Shown in pieces: positions 11,674 to 23,149 of a stretch of 64,000 bases of DNA. The translations under genes were made by a program, and so were the position numbers. Source of the stretch: Russula earlei (taxonomy: Eukaryota > Basidiomycota > Agaricomycetes > Russulales > Russulaceae). Positions within the stretch are counted from its first letter, which is position 1. Each line of letters starts with the position of its first letter. The stretch lies in assembly GCA_025769875.1 (NCBI GenBank), contig JAGFNK010000173.1, positions 1-64,000 of the forward strand, read 5' to 3'. The notes beneath the pieces are model-generated. The model was not told where the DNA came from. It worked only from the letters and a program-made list of their open reading frames with translations, and ran no database searches.

Positions 11674-12281
11674 TGTCAGGACTCACTGTTGAACTATCCA
11701 GTTCAAGAGCGAGGCATAAGCTTGAAGATGAGTCAATAGATGTCCAAGATGGTGTGGGCAAGAAGTAATGTCCAGAGCAGTACCAAGTACCAAAGAGGTA
11801 TGGTTACTGTGAGCATCAAGCAATTATGCAGGGAAGAGGCCAGAATAATCACAAGGGGATGGTCCTTAAAGGAGTATCCCAGGGGTAGAGAGTGCCATAA
11901 ACAAATGGACAGTCTGAGGACTGTCTGTTACTTTATTGAGCACTTATATACTACAAGAGGATTGCTAAATAGGGAACAAGTCTTAACCTTGTTATCAAGC
12001 ACAATAGACAGATGAGTAAGAAGTCAGAGTGTGCTTACTGAGCATGCTCAGTCATGCTCAGTAAGCCACTGAGTAAGAAGGCTCATCCTGATGAGTAAGA
12101 GTCTTTACTGTCCACGTGTTTACTTCTTCATACACATGCAAAGCACCTGATTCATTTCTTGTTAGTCAGTTTAGGGCTGGTCATTTGAGGACTTGTAGTT
12201 TGGTGCAAGGAATAGAGTTGCTTATAAGGCCCCTTATATAGTTCTATTAGTGTCCTTAGAGTTGACCCTAATACTTATATT
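11674..12281 (-). repeat. LTR-A copy 3, truncated
   Basis: About 608 bp homologous to the first two-thirds of family A, including its minus-strand TATA box and the start-site inverted repeat near 11906. It stops at the left terminal repeat of the 12282-15530 element. The remaining third is missing on the far side, so a deletion or rearrangement accompanied or followed that insertion. Confidence 0.85.
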
Positions 12282-12630
12282 ATTGCCGTTTTCAGCGCAC
12301 TTGGCGGAGCTTGAATTCCACCCAAATTGGTGCAGAAACCCCCTCAAACATGTGGGATGAATATCTCCCTCAAAACAGCTTCAATTCATATGAAATTTAT
12401 TGTCCCTGAATCGCCTGAATGAGGGCTAGGCAGCCCCATTGTTTTCATGAGATTTGAGTGAGAATTGGTGGAGCTGGACTCAAGCCACCTCCACATGTGT
12501 ATTAGATGAATTACAACTCAAAATCATGGTCTATATCTATTATTTTTCCCTCATGTTGTACCCATGGGCTGTCTTGAGGCAGCCCCATAGTGTTTTTGAC
12601 TCAAGCGTTGTGGTGTGCAACATTATTTCC
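12282..12630 (+). repeat. Left long terminal inverted repeat
   Basis: About 349 bp that repeats, inverted, at 15181-15530 with high identity. It contains AGGCAGCCCCAT twice in opposite senses. The small reading frame starting MSENWWSW in each arm is part of the repeat and is not a gene. Confidence 0.9.
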
Positions 12631-12789
12631 AGTGCAATTGGAGTCGTGGCCAGCCACTCATCACCCCTCTCGCCTCTCGATTCTGACCATCCTTCTTGTT
12701 TTTCACAGACAGAGAGGAGTGGGTTGCAAAGAGGGGTCCTATTCTGAACTCTTTCTACTACAGAGTAGCTAGGGTGTTTTTATATACAG

Positions 12790-13780
12790 GAGTCATCTCC
12801 ATTGCAGGTGGTGGCAGCAGGCGTGGACGAGGAGCAAAGGCGTAGGCAGTGAGCATGAGTTCGTAGATAGAAACGTAGGTGGTGAGGACTCGAGAAAGAG
12901 GATGCGTGGGGCAGCTTGCACGGGGGTGGGATCTGTCATCTTGCGGCGGCAGTGGCGGGGTCGTCTCCACTGCAGGTGTCGGCAGCAGACGTGGGCGAGA
13001 GCGCACAAATGGATGGGGAGGCGATGTGGGAGGCGGCGTGCGGTGTGCTGTTGGCGTTGGTGACTGCTTCTCCTGTGGCGGCAGCGGTGTGGTGGCGGCT
13101 TCTGCTCCTGTTGTGGCGTGTCGCGGCTAAGTTCATGGCCGAGGCCTTCTTGGTCTTCTGGGGTGGTGCTGGTGATGAGGGGTTGCGATGGTGCGGCGGT
13201 GCTGGTGTCGTGCGAAACTACTAAAACGGCGGCTGTGACTGAGAAGACTGAGGCTGAGACTGAGAAGGTGGTGGCGGACTGAGCTGGTGCAATGGTGGAG
13301 GTGGATGGGGCAGAGGCGACGACTGAGGGCAACGCAGGGGCGACGGCGGCTGTGGCTGACAAGGGCGTGGCGGCGGTGGCTTGTGAGACAGTGGTGGAGG
13401 CGGCGGCGTGTGGCACTAAGACGTCGGTGGCTGAGGCTGAGGCTACGGCAGTGGCTGACGAGACTAAGGTGGCTGGCAAGGCTAAGAGCGCGGTGGCGGC
13501 GGTTGACTGATCTGAAGCTGGGGCGATGGAGATGGCTGGCAAAACTAGGGGCGCGGTGGCGGCGGCTGAGACTGAGAAGGCTGAGGCTGAGAGCAGGGTG
13601 GAGACAGTGGTGGCTGGCGATGCTGGTGCTATGACGGACTGGGCTGAACTGACAAGTACAGGCGAGGCTAAGATGGAGACTGATGCGAAGTCGGCGGCTG
13701 GCACGACTGAGGCTACTGTGGCGACGGACGAGGCGACGGACGAGACAGTGCGTAAAGAGTCGTGTGGCTTATTCATCAAC
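12790..13780. repeat. GC-rich low-complexity block
   Basis: Imperfect GGCGGTGGC/GCTGAGGCTGAG-type iterations give long open frames on both strands: Ala/Ser/Thr/Val-rich on minus, Arg/Trp-rich on plus. The openness follows from composition. I see no domain and do not call a gene. A 40-bp stretch at 12749-12790 (CTACTACAGAGTAGCTAG then a TATATACAGG box) resembles part of the insert at 50683-51180. Confidence 0.6.
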
Positions 13781-13883
13781 CGTCCACCTGTCCACTCCTA
13801 CTCCAGGACAACGACAGGGCATTCTTCCCTTCCCAGAGCTGCTCACCATACCTTGCTCTACCCCTCCATTTCAACCCCCTAAA

Positions 13884-14480
13884 CCCTCATGGGCTCGAAG
13901 CAATGTGCTTCAAAATGCCGGCCTGCACCGACACGTACTACTGGCCAAAGGAAGGCTGCCCGAAAAAAAACTGGTGGAAATGAAAGTGACAGCTCAGGCA
14001 CTCCCACTTGACCGAAGCGATCACAACCACGAGCTCAGGCTTCCAAGACATCCCTTCCTGCTATTGATGAGGATGGGGAGGAAGAGTCCTATGCCTATGT
14101 AAATGCAGAAGCCTGGGAACTCACTACAGCACAAACGCATGGACCACAAGACATGCAAAATTGTCGCAAAGGCACACGGCCTCGATGTCGACTCACCCAC
14201 ACAGCTATATGGCTGGCCGCGAATCGCTTACAAGAGTACATATGTGCGTATTCCTTTCATGCCATCTCCTCTTTGTCCTCACATCATCATCATCGTTGCC
14301 GCCAGCACACCACCCTCGCCCCCATCAACCGCCGCACGCCCTCGCCCTCAATGCCCCCACCTTCACCATGCACTGATGAGTCCCAACGCACAGCTGAAGA
14401 GCCCCATACCATGCCGCCGTCTTTGTTGCCATCGGATGGTGTTGCTACTGTACATTTTGGTATGCTTTTCTCCCCTTTTT
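13884..14480 (+). pseudogene. Unrecognised decayed coding-like segment
   Basis: From ATG at 13889 a basic start (MGSKQCASKCRPAPTRTTGQ) runs until a stop, then continues in another frame as an acidic stretch (AIDEDGEEESYAYVNAEAWE). The split between a basic and an acidic segment looks like a frameshifted protein N-terminus. An intron-like GC-poor stretch and a proline-rich region follow to about 14750. I do not recognise a family. It may be cargo captured by the surrounding element, or the element's own dead gene. Confidence 0.35.
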
Positions 14481-15180
14481 TACTAGACTCTCATTTTGTT
14501 AGTCAGAGATCTGCACACCGCCTGTGCGTCCATTTCCCAGCCTGCCGCCGTCTTCCCTCTCCCTTTCTACTTCCACACCCCCTCACTCCTCTCCCTCGCA
14601 TCTGCCATCCAAGTTCTCCAATCGTCCCACCCACAATCGCGTTCGGCAGTGCCATCAGCGCCCAAGTCACCACCCACCAGCACTCTCCCTATCCCCCCTC
14701 CAGCCTCTCCTTTGAATTGTCTCCCCCTCCTCGCATCGTGACTTGACCACACCCCTCATCACCACACCTGGCCTCAGCCATCCTTCACAAATCGCCACAC
14801 GCCACTACCACAGCCGCTGGAGACCACGACTCGATACCTCGCGTCATCCAGCTTTGGTCCCCTTCTCACATCTAGATTTCCTTTCATATGACTGTCTTTT
14901 GTGCTTTTCCTGTCCCTTAGCCTTAGTTCTAACCTGTATCTGCTACCATGTTGAATAAAGTTGCCCTGTTGTTCCCTTATCATCTGTGTGAACCTGAGTG
15001 CAGTCGAATGAACAAACGCATTCTTGCGTTCCCGCTAGGTGCTCCTCCTCTTTGGAGCTTCAGTCTTATGAAGTCATTCTGCATTCTTGGACACACTTCA
15101 CCACCCCATGGGCTCAGGTGTGCACTTCCTGGGGGGGCTCCTTCCCGGCACATGACTGTGCTACTGTCACACGATATGAG

Positions 15181-15530
15181 GGAAACGACGTTGCACACCA
15201 CAATGCTTGAGTCAAAAACACTATGGGGCTGCCTCAAGACAGCCCATGGGTACAACATGAGGGAAAAATAATAGATATAGACCATGATTTTGAGTTGTAA
15301 TTCATCTAATACATATGTGGAGGTGGCTTGAGACCAGCTCCACCAATTCTCACTCAAATCTCATGAAAACAATGGGGCTGCCTAGCCCTCATTCAGGCGA
15401 TTCAGGGACAATAAGTTTTATGTGAATTGAAGCTGTTTTGAGGGAGATATTCGCCCCGCACATTTGAGAGGGTTTTCTGCGCCGATTTGGGTAGAATTCA
15501 AACTCCGCCAAGTGCGCTGAAAATGGCAAT
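15181..15530 (-). repeat. Right long terminal inverted repeat
   Basis: Inverted partner of 12282-12630. It ends AGTGCGCTGAAAATGGCAAT at the junction with gypsy G1. Confidence 0.9.
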
Positions 15531-15911
15531 AGTTTGCATCCAAAGTTCATCACCTTCTTCCCATTTGGCAATGTTTCTTATCCACTCTGGTACTCATTTG
15601 TCTCCAGATAGGATTATCCTTCCCATCAATGTTCCTTTGGCCCAATTGATTTTGGGGTTCATCAATTCAAGGAAGGGGTATCCTAAGATTAGATCGTCTT
15701 GCCCGATGTCCGCTATGAGGAATTGGTGTTTGTTTCTTTGTCCCAATAGTTTCAGTTCCAGGTCTACTGCTTGGGTGATCTTTCCCAGACGATTAGGAGT
15801 GTTGTCGACATTTTTTACTACTCTTGGTGTTAGTAGTTTTTGTGTCTTTAGTTGGAGTTCTTTGGTCAATTTTGGGGAGATAAAACATTCAGTTGCTCCA
15901 CTATCGATCAA
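15531..15911 (-). pseudogene. Gypsy G1 aspartic protease (retropepsin) domain
   Basis: The frame opens with IDSGATECFISPKLTKEL (active-site Asp in DSGAT) and continues through LELKLLGQRNKHQFLIADIG and DDLILGYPFLE, the flap and the ILGYPFL-like second half typical of Ty3/gypsy retropepsins. It would release mature Gag and Pol proteins from the polyprotein inside virus-like particles. The active-site triad is intact, but the frame runs out at the junction at 15530 and the rest of Pol is absent. The protein joins the upstream Gag through a separate frame near 15912-16032. The same domain in gypsy H is clearly homologous (QAVDLELKLLGQRHLHQFLV). Confidence 0.88.
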
Positions 15912-16031
15912 TGCAACTTTCTTTTCAGCTTGTGAGGTTCCAACTGTATATTGTCAAGTTGACCTGCATTGACTTTTTCATAGTGTTATATACATTGGTG
16001 GTACCTAGGGCCCGAGCGATTGCCAATATGC

Positions 16032-16651
16032 TCAGGCATCTGAAAAGTCCTTCTCCTCATCATTGTCAGTTTCTCCAGTCAGCATCTTGATAAGTTCTTC
16101 TCTTTCTTCTTTAGAAAGGGCTTTGGCAGCCTTTGCAACTTTAGCTGTCATGCTTTCTTCGATGGTCTCAACAACAGAGGATTCGGATGTGGTGGTGGTC
16201 ACCTCCACTGCGCGCACACATGTTGTCTCATGTTTCGGTTTGGTGGGGCAATCTCTGGCGAGGCGTCCTTGTTTTGAGCAGTGGAAACACCTGCCTTCGG
16301 CGTGATGTTTTTCTTTTTCAACTTCAGTGATTGCTTTGCATGCCGCGCTGGCGCTGGTGTCCATCACGTTTGGGTCGTGAGGTGGGAGGTGTGCTCATGG
16401 TGCGGCAGGATTGTTGGTGGTGTTGCCGTGTGTTCCCCAGGTGGAGAGGCGAGCCCAGGGGCAGGTTGGGATTTCCATTGTGATTATGCATGTTGGCATG
16501 ATCGGTAAGGACTGCATCTTTGTGCAACCAGATCCGGTGTTGTTTCTGTGCACCGGAGATCCATTCTTGAAAAGTGGTGGGGTCTTCTTGGTTAATAATG
16601 GCTTCGACCAATGGCTTGGGAAGGCCGCACGCAAACAGGTGCATGACCATC
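16032..16651 (-). pseudogene. Gypsy G1 Gag, C-terminal part with zinc knuckle
   Basis: Downstream of the copia insertion, the Gag frame resumes as MVMHLFACGLPKPLVEAI, then enters a basic tail in a shifted frame. The knuckle at 16032-16367 reads CFHCSKQGRLARDC. Spacing is that of CX2CX4HX4C, but the His is replaced by Arg, so zinc binding is probably lost. An acidic C-terminus (DNDEEKDFSDA) matches the H copy at 63600. The part before the insertion is at 23150-24226. Confidence 0.82.
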
Positions 16652-17173
16652 TGTTGAGATTATCATTGATTTGGTGTGTTACCACTACCCTGGGACAGTT
16701 GTGATATAATTACAGCTCAGACGCGTTGACGCGTTGGTTACACGGACCAGGCATCACCGGCTTAGCTCAGGCACATGACGTGTCGGATCACGCGGTCCGG
16801 CTCAGCTCATATGCTGAGATCTGCGTTACTTACAATGATAAGTTAATTGATGACAATCGGTAGCTACTAACGACTGATCCTTGTATGATCTTTGTTTCTT
16901 GTTGATGGTAGCTACCTGCAGTGTACTTAGAGATGCTCTGGAGTACTTAAGAGTGTCGTATTTCGATAGATCACTTCAGTCTTGTCTTACACAATACTGA
17001 AGTGAGTACTTACTGTTTCCTATCTTATCTCTCGCATCTAATCACGCGTTGTAGATATCTTTTGATAGGTATTGCTGAATTATAGTCTTGTCTTACACAA
17101 TACTGAAATATCTTTTGATAGATCTTAAGGATCTTATCGCTCTTATCATAACCTGCGCCCATCTGCTTCAACA
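16652..17173 (+). repeat. Copia copy 2, 5' LTR
   Basis: 522 bp, TGTTGAGATTATC to GCTTCAACA. Paired with 22629-23149. Confidence 0.94.
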
Positions 17174-17190
17174 GGTTATGGGCCCTGACC
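17174..17190 (+). other. Copia copy 2 primer-binding site (half tRNA-iMet)
   Basis: GGTTATGGGCCCTGACC lies directly after the LTR, identical to copy 1 and matching the site used by Drosophila copia. Confidence 0.87.
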
Positions 17191-18768
17191 GTATCTAAAG
17201 TCCAGAGTCGAAGATTCACACACAAGCTTATCATTTTTCCCTCTTCACAAGCCTCTGTTATCAGACGACACCCTACTCCCTTGGTCCCTGGAGCCGAAGG
17301 ATTGACGCGTGCGTTATCTATCACGCGTCAGGGGTACTGATTTGATTTTCAATAATCCGGCAACAACTGCTCCGTTAACCCGGGTTGGCAATTTGCAATT
17401 ACCTAAAGTTTACTCACGGCACCCTCGCCTAATGTTTACGTTCCCTCCTCAATCTCGATCACTCGCTTGGTTATCTCACTTACTGGCCATTACCCCACAT
17501 CCTGAATAATTATCACGCATCGCATTACAGTTACAGATGATAGCCCCTCCAGCAATACTTCTTAGGATGCTGAGGGAGAATACTTTTAGACGCACGTGCT
17601 TTTGCAATATACATTCAGAAGGTCACATTGGCAGTAACAAAAATGACATCAAATTGTATACTTGCAAGCTCAAGTAGGAGGAACTCAAACGCGCATACAG
17701 GCGGCATCAGATTAATGTCAAGCGGTCTACACATGGGCATTTAGACGCAAATTCCTAGATGTTAGATGACACACATCAGATGTTCCTGCGATTGCAAACA
17801 TCAAACGATGCGTGGATCACTCTCCAATATAACCATTTATTCATATCGAATCTCCATTTCACCTTCTTATCTATCTAAACGTTATCTGACGCTCACTCAG
17901 GCTGTCGCGTCGACAAATTCTAGCCTCCAGCACTCCGATGGACCTTTCCCCACACAATCCAGGTACAGATCAGTAATGAAGATGGTCGTCGGGCCGGCCT
18001 CTCCACCCTCACTTAATACAGACATTCCGGTAAAGATAGACAACACTATGTCCGAAACACAATGCTATTATTGCAACAAACTTGGGCACACACTCCGGAC
18101 TATCGGAAGAGAAGGGAGAAGGTGACAAAAGACAAAGTGACAGGCACTGACAGGAACATCAGCGCGTACTTAGTGGGCAATACTGCTCCTATCACCGAGG
18201 TGTCGGACATCTGATGAAGATGAGATCCAGGTTTCCCTTTACGCGGTGGCTAGATCTTGATCGACCATGGAGCTACCCATTACATTAGTCCGTTCCGGAC
18301 TCCCGACTTCATTTATTGTGCTCCGGCCTCCAGATGCGTTACTCTGGGAGGTTATACAGTCATGAGACAGATTGGGACTGGATCTGCGTCCGTCCTGCCG
18401 GCCGGAAGCCCTTGGAGATATCCTTATTAACCATCATAGACATTCTACATGTACCGAAGGCCGATGCATGCGACTACACAGTGCACGCGCTACTTCGGAA
18501 CGGGGGATGCATCACTTACACTCAAGAGGGGTGTTCAAACTTACACATCAAAGATCGGAAGATCGCGCACAGCTGGCTGGAGAACAATCTATTGTGTATT
18601 AACTTCATAACTCCAGCTCTACATGCGCAAAGAAGTGTCCTATCATTCCACATCCAGCATCAGCGCATGGGACATATGTTTCCACCGTGCGTTAATCTAT
18701 CACAGTGATTCCGGTACTCGGATCTCGCTTGGCTTTACGGATCGCGATCAGTCATCCTGTCCGGAGTA

Positions 18769-20428
18769 CAGTCAACTCTCTCATAACCCATAGTGGTCCG
18801 TGGACACCCAAAACTATGGGTTATTACAGAGTATGGGTTTTGAGAAATGTGCATACAGAGACCCCAAATTCCATGTTTTAGCCTGTATATACAATCTGCT
18901 ATTATACTTTGATGTAAAGTAATCATCAGTTATTACTGTATCTCGCATCAATTGGGCCTGATCAAGGCGGATCTGTCGACCAAAGCCTGCCAGGCCAGCT
19001 GCTTCGAGCTGACAGGCAAATGGCTTATTAATATTGATAAGATATTTTTGTAAGGCAAGTGATGCGGCAATGGCCTCCCTCGAGTTGGCCTCTTGGCGCG
19101 ATGCCATCATCTTGACATGGCATGAGGTTGTGGGGAGCAAGCTCAGTGGTGTGCGGGACTCGTTGCAAATGCTGGAGGGATTGCGAGGATTTGCAGGGCC
19201 TCGACATCACGCTGGACTCGAAACAGCAAGAGGTTGAGTTGGTCAGTTTCCCTTCCACATCCCCTTTCGACCGGTGCTGATTGTCCAAAACAAATTCATC
19301 ACAGATAAAATGCCGGATGAGTGTCAAACGCACCGCAGGCACGACTCCTGCACCCGGCAAGGTCAATCATATCCATCGCAAGTCAACTACACTCTCCCCA
19401 CCGAGCACGTCGCGTCCAGCGTCCCGCCTCTCCGATACTAGCAAAGACATGCCCAAGGTCGTGGGAAAGACTTCCAAGCCACCCTCAATGAGTGTACATG
19501 TCACATTGGGCAAGAGCGTCCGGATCAATTTGACAGCTATGACGCCTCCAAGTACTGCGTCTAATAGCAAGGTCCCAACGCCCACGACAGTGAAACCTGC
19601 GCGGACCATTGAAGGCTTGACGTGCCCCCCCCTACCCGCCCACACGCATCGCTCTCTATGATGACATCACTGATGGGCATCTCTCATACGCGTGTGTCGT
19701 CCACGTCCTCCGCACTCGGTCGCCTGGGGGCCAAGTTGGTCCTCTGGACATTGTAATTGTATGGTGTTATGCACAATATTGTGCACCTCTGCACTCATAA
19801 AAACTCGCACACATGGGGAGCTGAATCATGGAAAAAGGTGAGTCCTATTGCATTCATCAGCTGCCCTGCTTACCCTGTCCCAACATGCACCAAAACCGGA
19901 GAAAGCGCATTGGCCAGACAGACAGGCAATGCACTATTTCCATCAAAGTCCGATGTTTTCTTACTGTATGGTTCCGTTTCTATTTCACTTCCATTTCTGA
20001 CTCAAAAACCTCCTAAAAAACCTCTACTCTTATTTTCTCTCCTAGATAGCGTACTTGTAAATGTATTAAAAGGCCTACTATTAGCTGCAAATGTATCAGT
20101 GTTGTGTTCTCTGTTCTCGAAAACACCTCGCTTGCAACCCTCTTGCTCTCTCTCTTCACTCAACTTTGCAGTCATTTGCCTCTTTCTACGACGCCTCAAC
20201 GTCTACCGGTCCGCCTTCCCTGGGTATGGTACTAAATTCTCACCATGGAGGTCACCAAATTTGGTTAGTGGGGCGCTTATTATGGGTTATGGACGAGCGC
20301 TGAGCTATGGGTTATTGAGTATTGAAGGTTTATGGGTTTTAATTAGGAACACAATCGGTGGACACGAAATTCTATGGGTTATTACAGATTATGGGTTATC
20401 ACAGCATGGGTTATGAGAGAGTTGACTG
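18769..20428. mobile_element. Mariner/pogo-type non-autonomous DNA element
   Basis: A 1660-bp insert lies between TA dinucleotides (18767-18768 and 20429-20430), with 23-bp perfect terminal inverted repeats beginning CAGTCAACTCTCTCATAACC. The motif ATGGGTTAT recurs many times just inside both ends (18820-18845 and 20278-20420). TA target sites and CAGT termini are typical of the Tc1/mariner superfamily. No DDE transposase is recognisable. The interior has small frames (18814-19140 minus; 19281-19661 plus) that I cannot assign. Confidence 0.87.
19281..19661 (+). CDS. Unrecognised 126-residue frame inside the mariner-type element
   Basis: A Ser/Thr/Pro/Lys-rich open frame (MSKTNSSQIKCRMSVKRTAG) within the nested element. 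It has no domain that I recognise and no repeat structure. Composition resembles a disordered N-terminus. It may be captured host sequence or chance coding. A start near 19319 (MSVKRTAGTT) is equally possible. Nothing supports expression. Confidence 0.25.
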   Translation: MSKTNSSQIKCRMSVKRTAGTTPAPGKVNHIHRKSTTLSPPSTSRPASRLSDTSKDMPKVVGKTSKPPSMSVHVTLGKSVRINLTAMTPPSTASNSKVPTPTTVKPARTIEGLTCPPLPAHTHRSL

Positions 20429-22628
20429 TATACACTTGGCAACCGAACGCTTCTTTTCTGGGCTTCCCCTTAGCGATCGGATCCTCGGCTACAGATTATC
20501 TACAGCACCTTAGCCGATCTGCTGCACGTGAGATCAATTCGAGGCGCTAGCTTTTGAGGCAACGCGTGCTCACATACTTATCAGTTCATGGAGGGATCAA
20601 ACATAGATTAACAATGCTAGATTCACCACAGGAGAATGGAGTGCCGGATAGATGGAATTGGACCCTTGAAGATAACATGCACTCAAAGTTGCATGGCACT
20701 GGTCTTAGCCTCGGGTTCTGGAGCATAATACTAACACTGCCGTCCATACTAATGATCAGACTCCATCACCCATTCTCTGTGCACACACACTTCATACACT
20801 GTGAATGGATGGACTGACTCCGGTCGTCTCACAATTCCGCCTTCTTTAGATGTAGGGCGTATGTCTACACGCCTGACCATCGTAATCTTATCGTGCGACA
20901 AGCGCATACTGCATAGCCAGGGGACATGTTACAGACACTGCTCTGCCTGCACAACTCTTGGTCCCTACAGGACCGGTGACATTCTCTGCCTTACCTTCAC
21001 ATGAACCAGATCGTTGGCACTTCGTTCTGCGCCTCCGGAAACCCCATTAGATTCCCTCACACCACACTCACTCGACCTTACCCCACCTATACAGCCAGTT
21101 CCACACACTCCGCCATACCGTTTACGCCATCCTCACTTAGCATTATTGGGACAATTCATTGGTCCACCACAGTCCGCTCTCAGTTACACATCTTGGGTCT
21201 TATTCGCATCTGCGTTCCGAATGTCTCGGAGGGACTGCATACACAGATCCGAGAGGGCGCTTATCACATATGGCTCAGCTACGCGGAAGCGATCACTAGG
21301 CTACATATCGGGAAGGCGCTTAAATCGGATTCTGCCGATGAGTGGCAAGTCGCGTGTCAATTATGTGATCGGCAGCGCTTGCGAAAATTGGTACCTGGGA
21401 TATCAATTGATCTTATAGATCTTATCGGAATGGGTGTGCAGCACGGAGATTTCGTGCGCGTTTCAATTGCACAGGGGTTCACCCAATTTACAAGGCATTG
21501 ACATTGATGAAACCTTCTCACCAGTAGCCAGGTCCGAGTCTTAGCGACTCTTGTTCAGTGTTGGCCACGTGAACACATTGGGAAATCAATGGACGTCTTG
21601 TCGGCGTTCCTATTTGGCTCACTGGGTGACAAGATTTAGTTTTATTGGAGCAACCGCAAGGCTTCATCACACCAGACAGACAAGAAAGCTCTTCTTTGGT
21701 CTTACACAGGCCTATCGTACATGGGACTTACGTTCTCATGGAGTCCTTAGTGACTCACGTTTACATGCACGCATTCTCATGCGGGCTTCACGTTCATGTG
21801 CATGCATGCTCATGCAGACATATGTCATCGCCAAAGACGCGGGGGGATCCATTGCCATTTCCTTATCAGTTCACATCCTCTCTGCTGATGACATCATTAT
21901 CTTAGGCGACCCTCGCGGTCTCGACGCTCACATCTACGGGCAGTGCTCACATCTACGGGCACATATACATCCTTGTCTAGACGCTATGAGTTGACAGATC
22001 TAGGCGAGATCGCGTCATATCTCGGGATCCGCGTTACACGCAATCGCTCGGCTAACACAGACATTGATCATTCAAGGTACATCTCAGATCTCTTCGGGAT
22101 GGCGGATTCCACAACTCCGCTCCACTCCTGTAATCTCGGAGGTCTCACCTTGGGATGGTGGACTTCCGTTCTGCTTCCGCATTCCGCTCCGTTCCGACGC
22201 GGAAGTCCAGTTGATCAAGCACTCCGGAGACACAACGCCTATGGCGATTAGGAAATATATTAATGTTTTAACTGGTGGCCTCCCCTATGTGCAGATCTGA
22301 ACACTTCACTGGACACTTTCCTGGCAGTCTCTCGACTGTGCATTTACACGCGTTCACACACGTTCACACTCTCCTTTGCAGTCTCTCGCCTGCATACACA
22401 TATTCATTTGGAGTCTTTCGACTCATTTCCTTTGGAGTCTTTCGACTCACAGTCTCTCGACTCACCCACTCTTTAATCACTTGCATTTCACTGCAATACC
22501 TACCTCATCAAGACGTCCACCTGCTGATGGTCTTACCACACCGCACGCCTATGTGCAACACCAGTCCTTTTGTTACTGGGTTAGATCTCTCTTGATCTAA
22601 TCTACCGACTGTCTCAATCACGGGGGGA

Positions 22629-23149
22629 TGTTGAGATTATCATTGATTTGGTGTGTTACCACTACCCTGGGACGTTGTGATGTAATCACAGCTCAGACGC
22701 ATTGATGCGTCGGTTACACGGACCGGGCATCACCGGCTTAGCTCAGGCACATGACGTGTCAGATCACGCAGTCCGGCTCAGCTCATATGCTGAGATCTGT
22801 GTTACTTACAATGATAAGTTAATTGATGACAATCGGTAGCTACTAATGACTGATCCTTGTATGATCTTTGTTTCTTATTGATGGTAGCTACCTGCAGTGT
22901 ACTTAGAGATGCTCTGGAGTACTTAAGAGCGTCGTATTTTGATAGATCACTTCAGTCTTGTCTTACACAATACTGAAGTGAGTACTTACTGTTTCCTATC
23001 TTATCTCTCGCATCTAATCACGCGTTGTAGATATCTTTTGATAGGTATTGCTGAATTATAGTCTTGTCTTACACAATACTGAAATATCTTTTGATAGATC
23101 TTAAGGATCTTATTGCTCTTATCATAACCTGCGCCCATCTGCTTCAACA
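22629..23149 (+). repeat. Copia copy 2, 3' LTR
   Basis: 521 bp, partner of 16652-17173. Differences include CG versus TG or CA at at least ten places. Confidence 0.94.

Larger units (their letters stand above)
12282..15530. mobile_element. Non-autonomous DNA element with ~350-bp terminal inverted repeats (Mutator-like?)
   Basis: A 3.25-kb segment is bounded by long inverted repeats at 12282-12630 and 15181-15530. They begin ATTGCCGTTTTCAGCGCAC and end with its complement. Very long TIRs are typical of Mutator-like elements, but the expected 9-bp TSD is not seen: the left flank is LTR-A and the right flank is gypsy G1. No transposase is visible. The interior is a GC-rich Ala/Ser-coding-like block (12790-13780) and a decayed coding-like block (13880-14750). 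Superfamily assignment rests only on TIR length. Confidence 0.7.
17766..22620 (+). pseudogene. Copia copy 2 gag-pol remnant (split by mariner-type element)
   Basis: Domains appear in copia order, in broken frames. Gag has a knuckle start CYYCNKLGHT (~18060), then a protease remnant, and GAG-pre-integrase HQRMGHMFPP (~18660). After the nested insertion (18769-20428) the integrase core is readable as HGGIKHRLTMLDSPQENGV (~20590; usual family text has TPQQNGV). RT lies around 21470-21900, where the conserved (V/I)AQGFTQ and DETFSPVAR text falls in two frames. RNase H lies near 22000-22250. The order protease, integrase, RT, RNase H is diagnostic for Ty1/copia. There are numerous stops and frameshifts, so it is not functional. 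Confidence 0.82.
16652..23149 (+). mobile_element. Ty1/copia retrotransposon, copy 2, complete but decayed
   Basis: Full-length element on the plus strand. LTRs are at 16652-17173 and 22629-23149, flanked by CCATC (16647-16651) and CCATT (23150-23154), a TSD with one substitution. The PBS follows the 5' LTR, and a GGGGGGATG polypurine tract sits at 22622-22630. A 1.66-kb mariner-type element is nested at 18769-20428. Same family as 706-5291. Nearly all LTR-to-LTR differences I read are CpG transitions. Confidence 0.95.

Noticed and set aside
12793..13779. A 328-residue Ala/Ser/Val-rich frame on the minus strand
   Set aside because: It lies in a GGC/GCT iteration that is open on both strands, has no domain, and the same DNA gives an Arg/Trp-rich frame on plus. 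Compositional.
14980..15357. A 125-residue frame starting MSENWWSW
   Set aside because: It is the terminal inverted repeat; the same start appears in the other arm at 12454. Not a gene.
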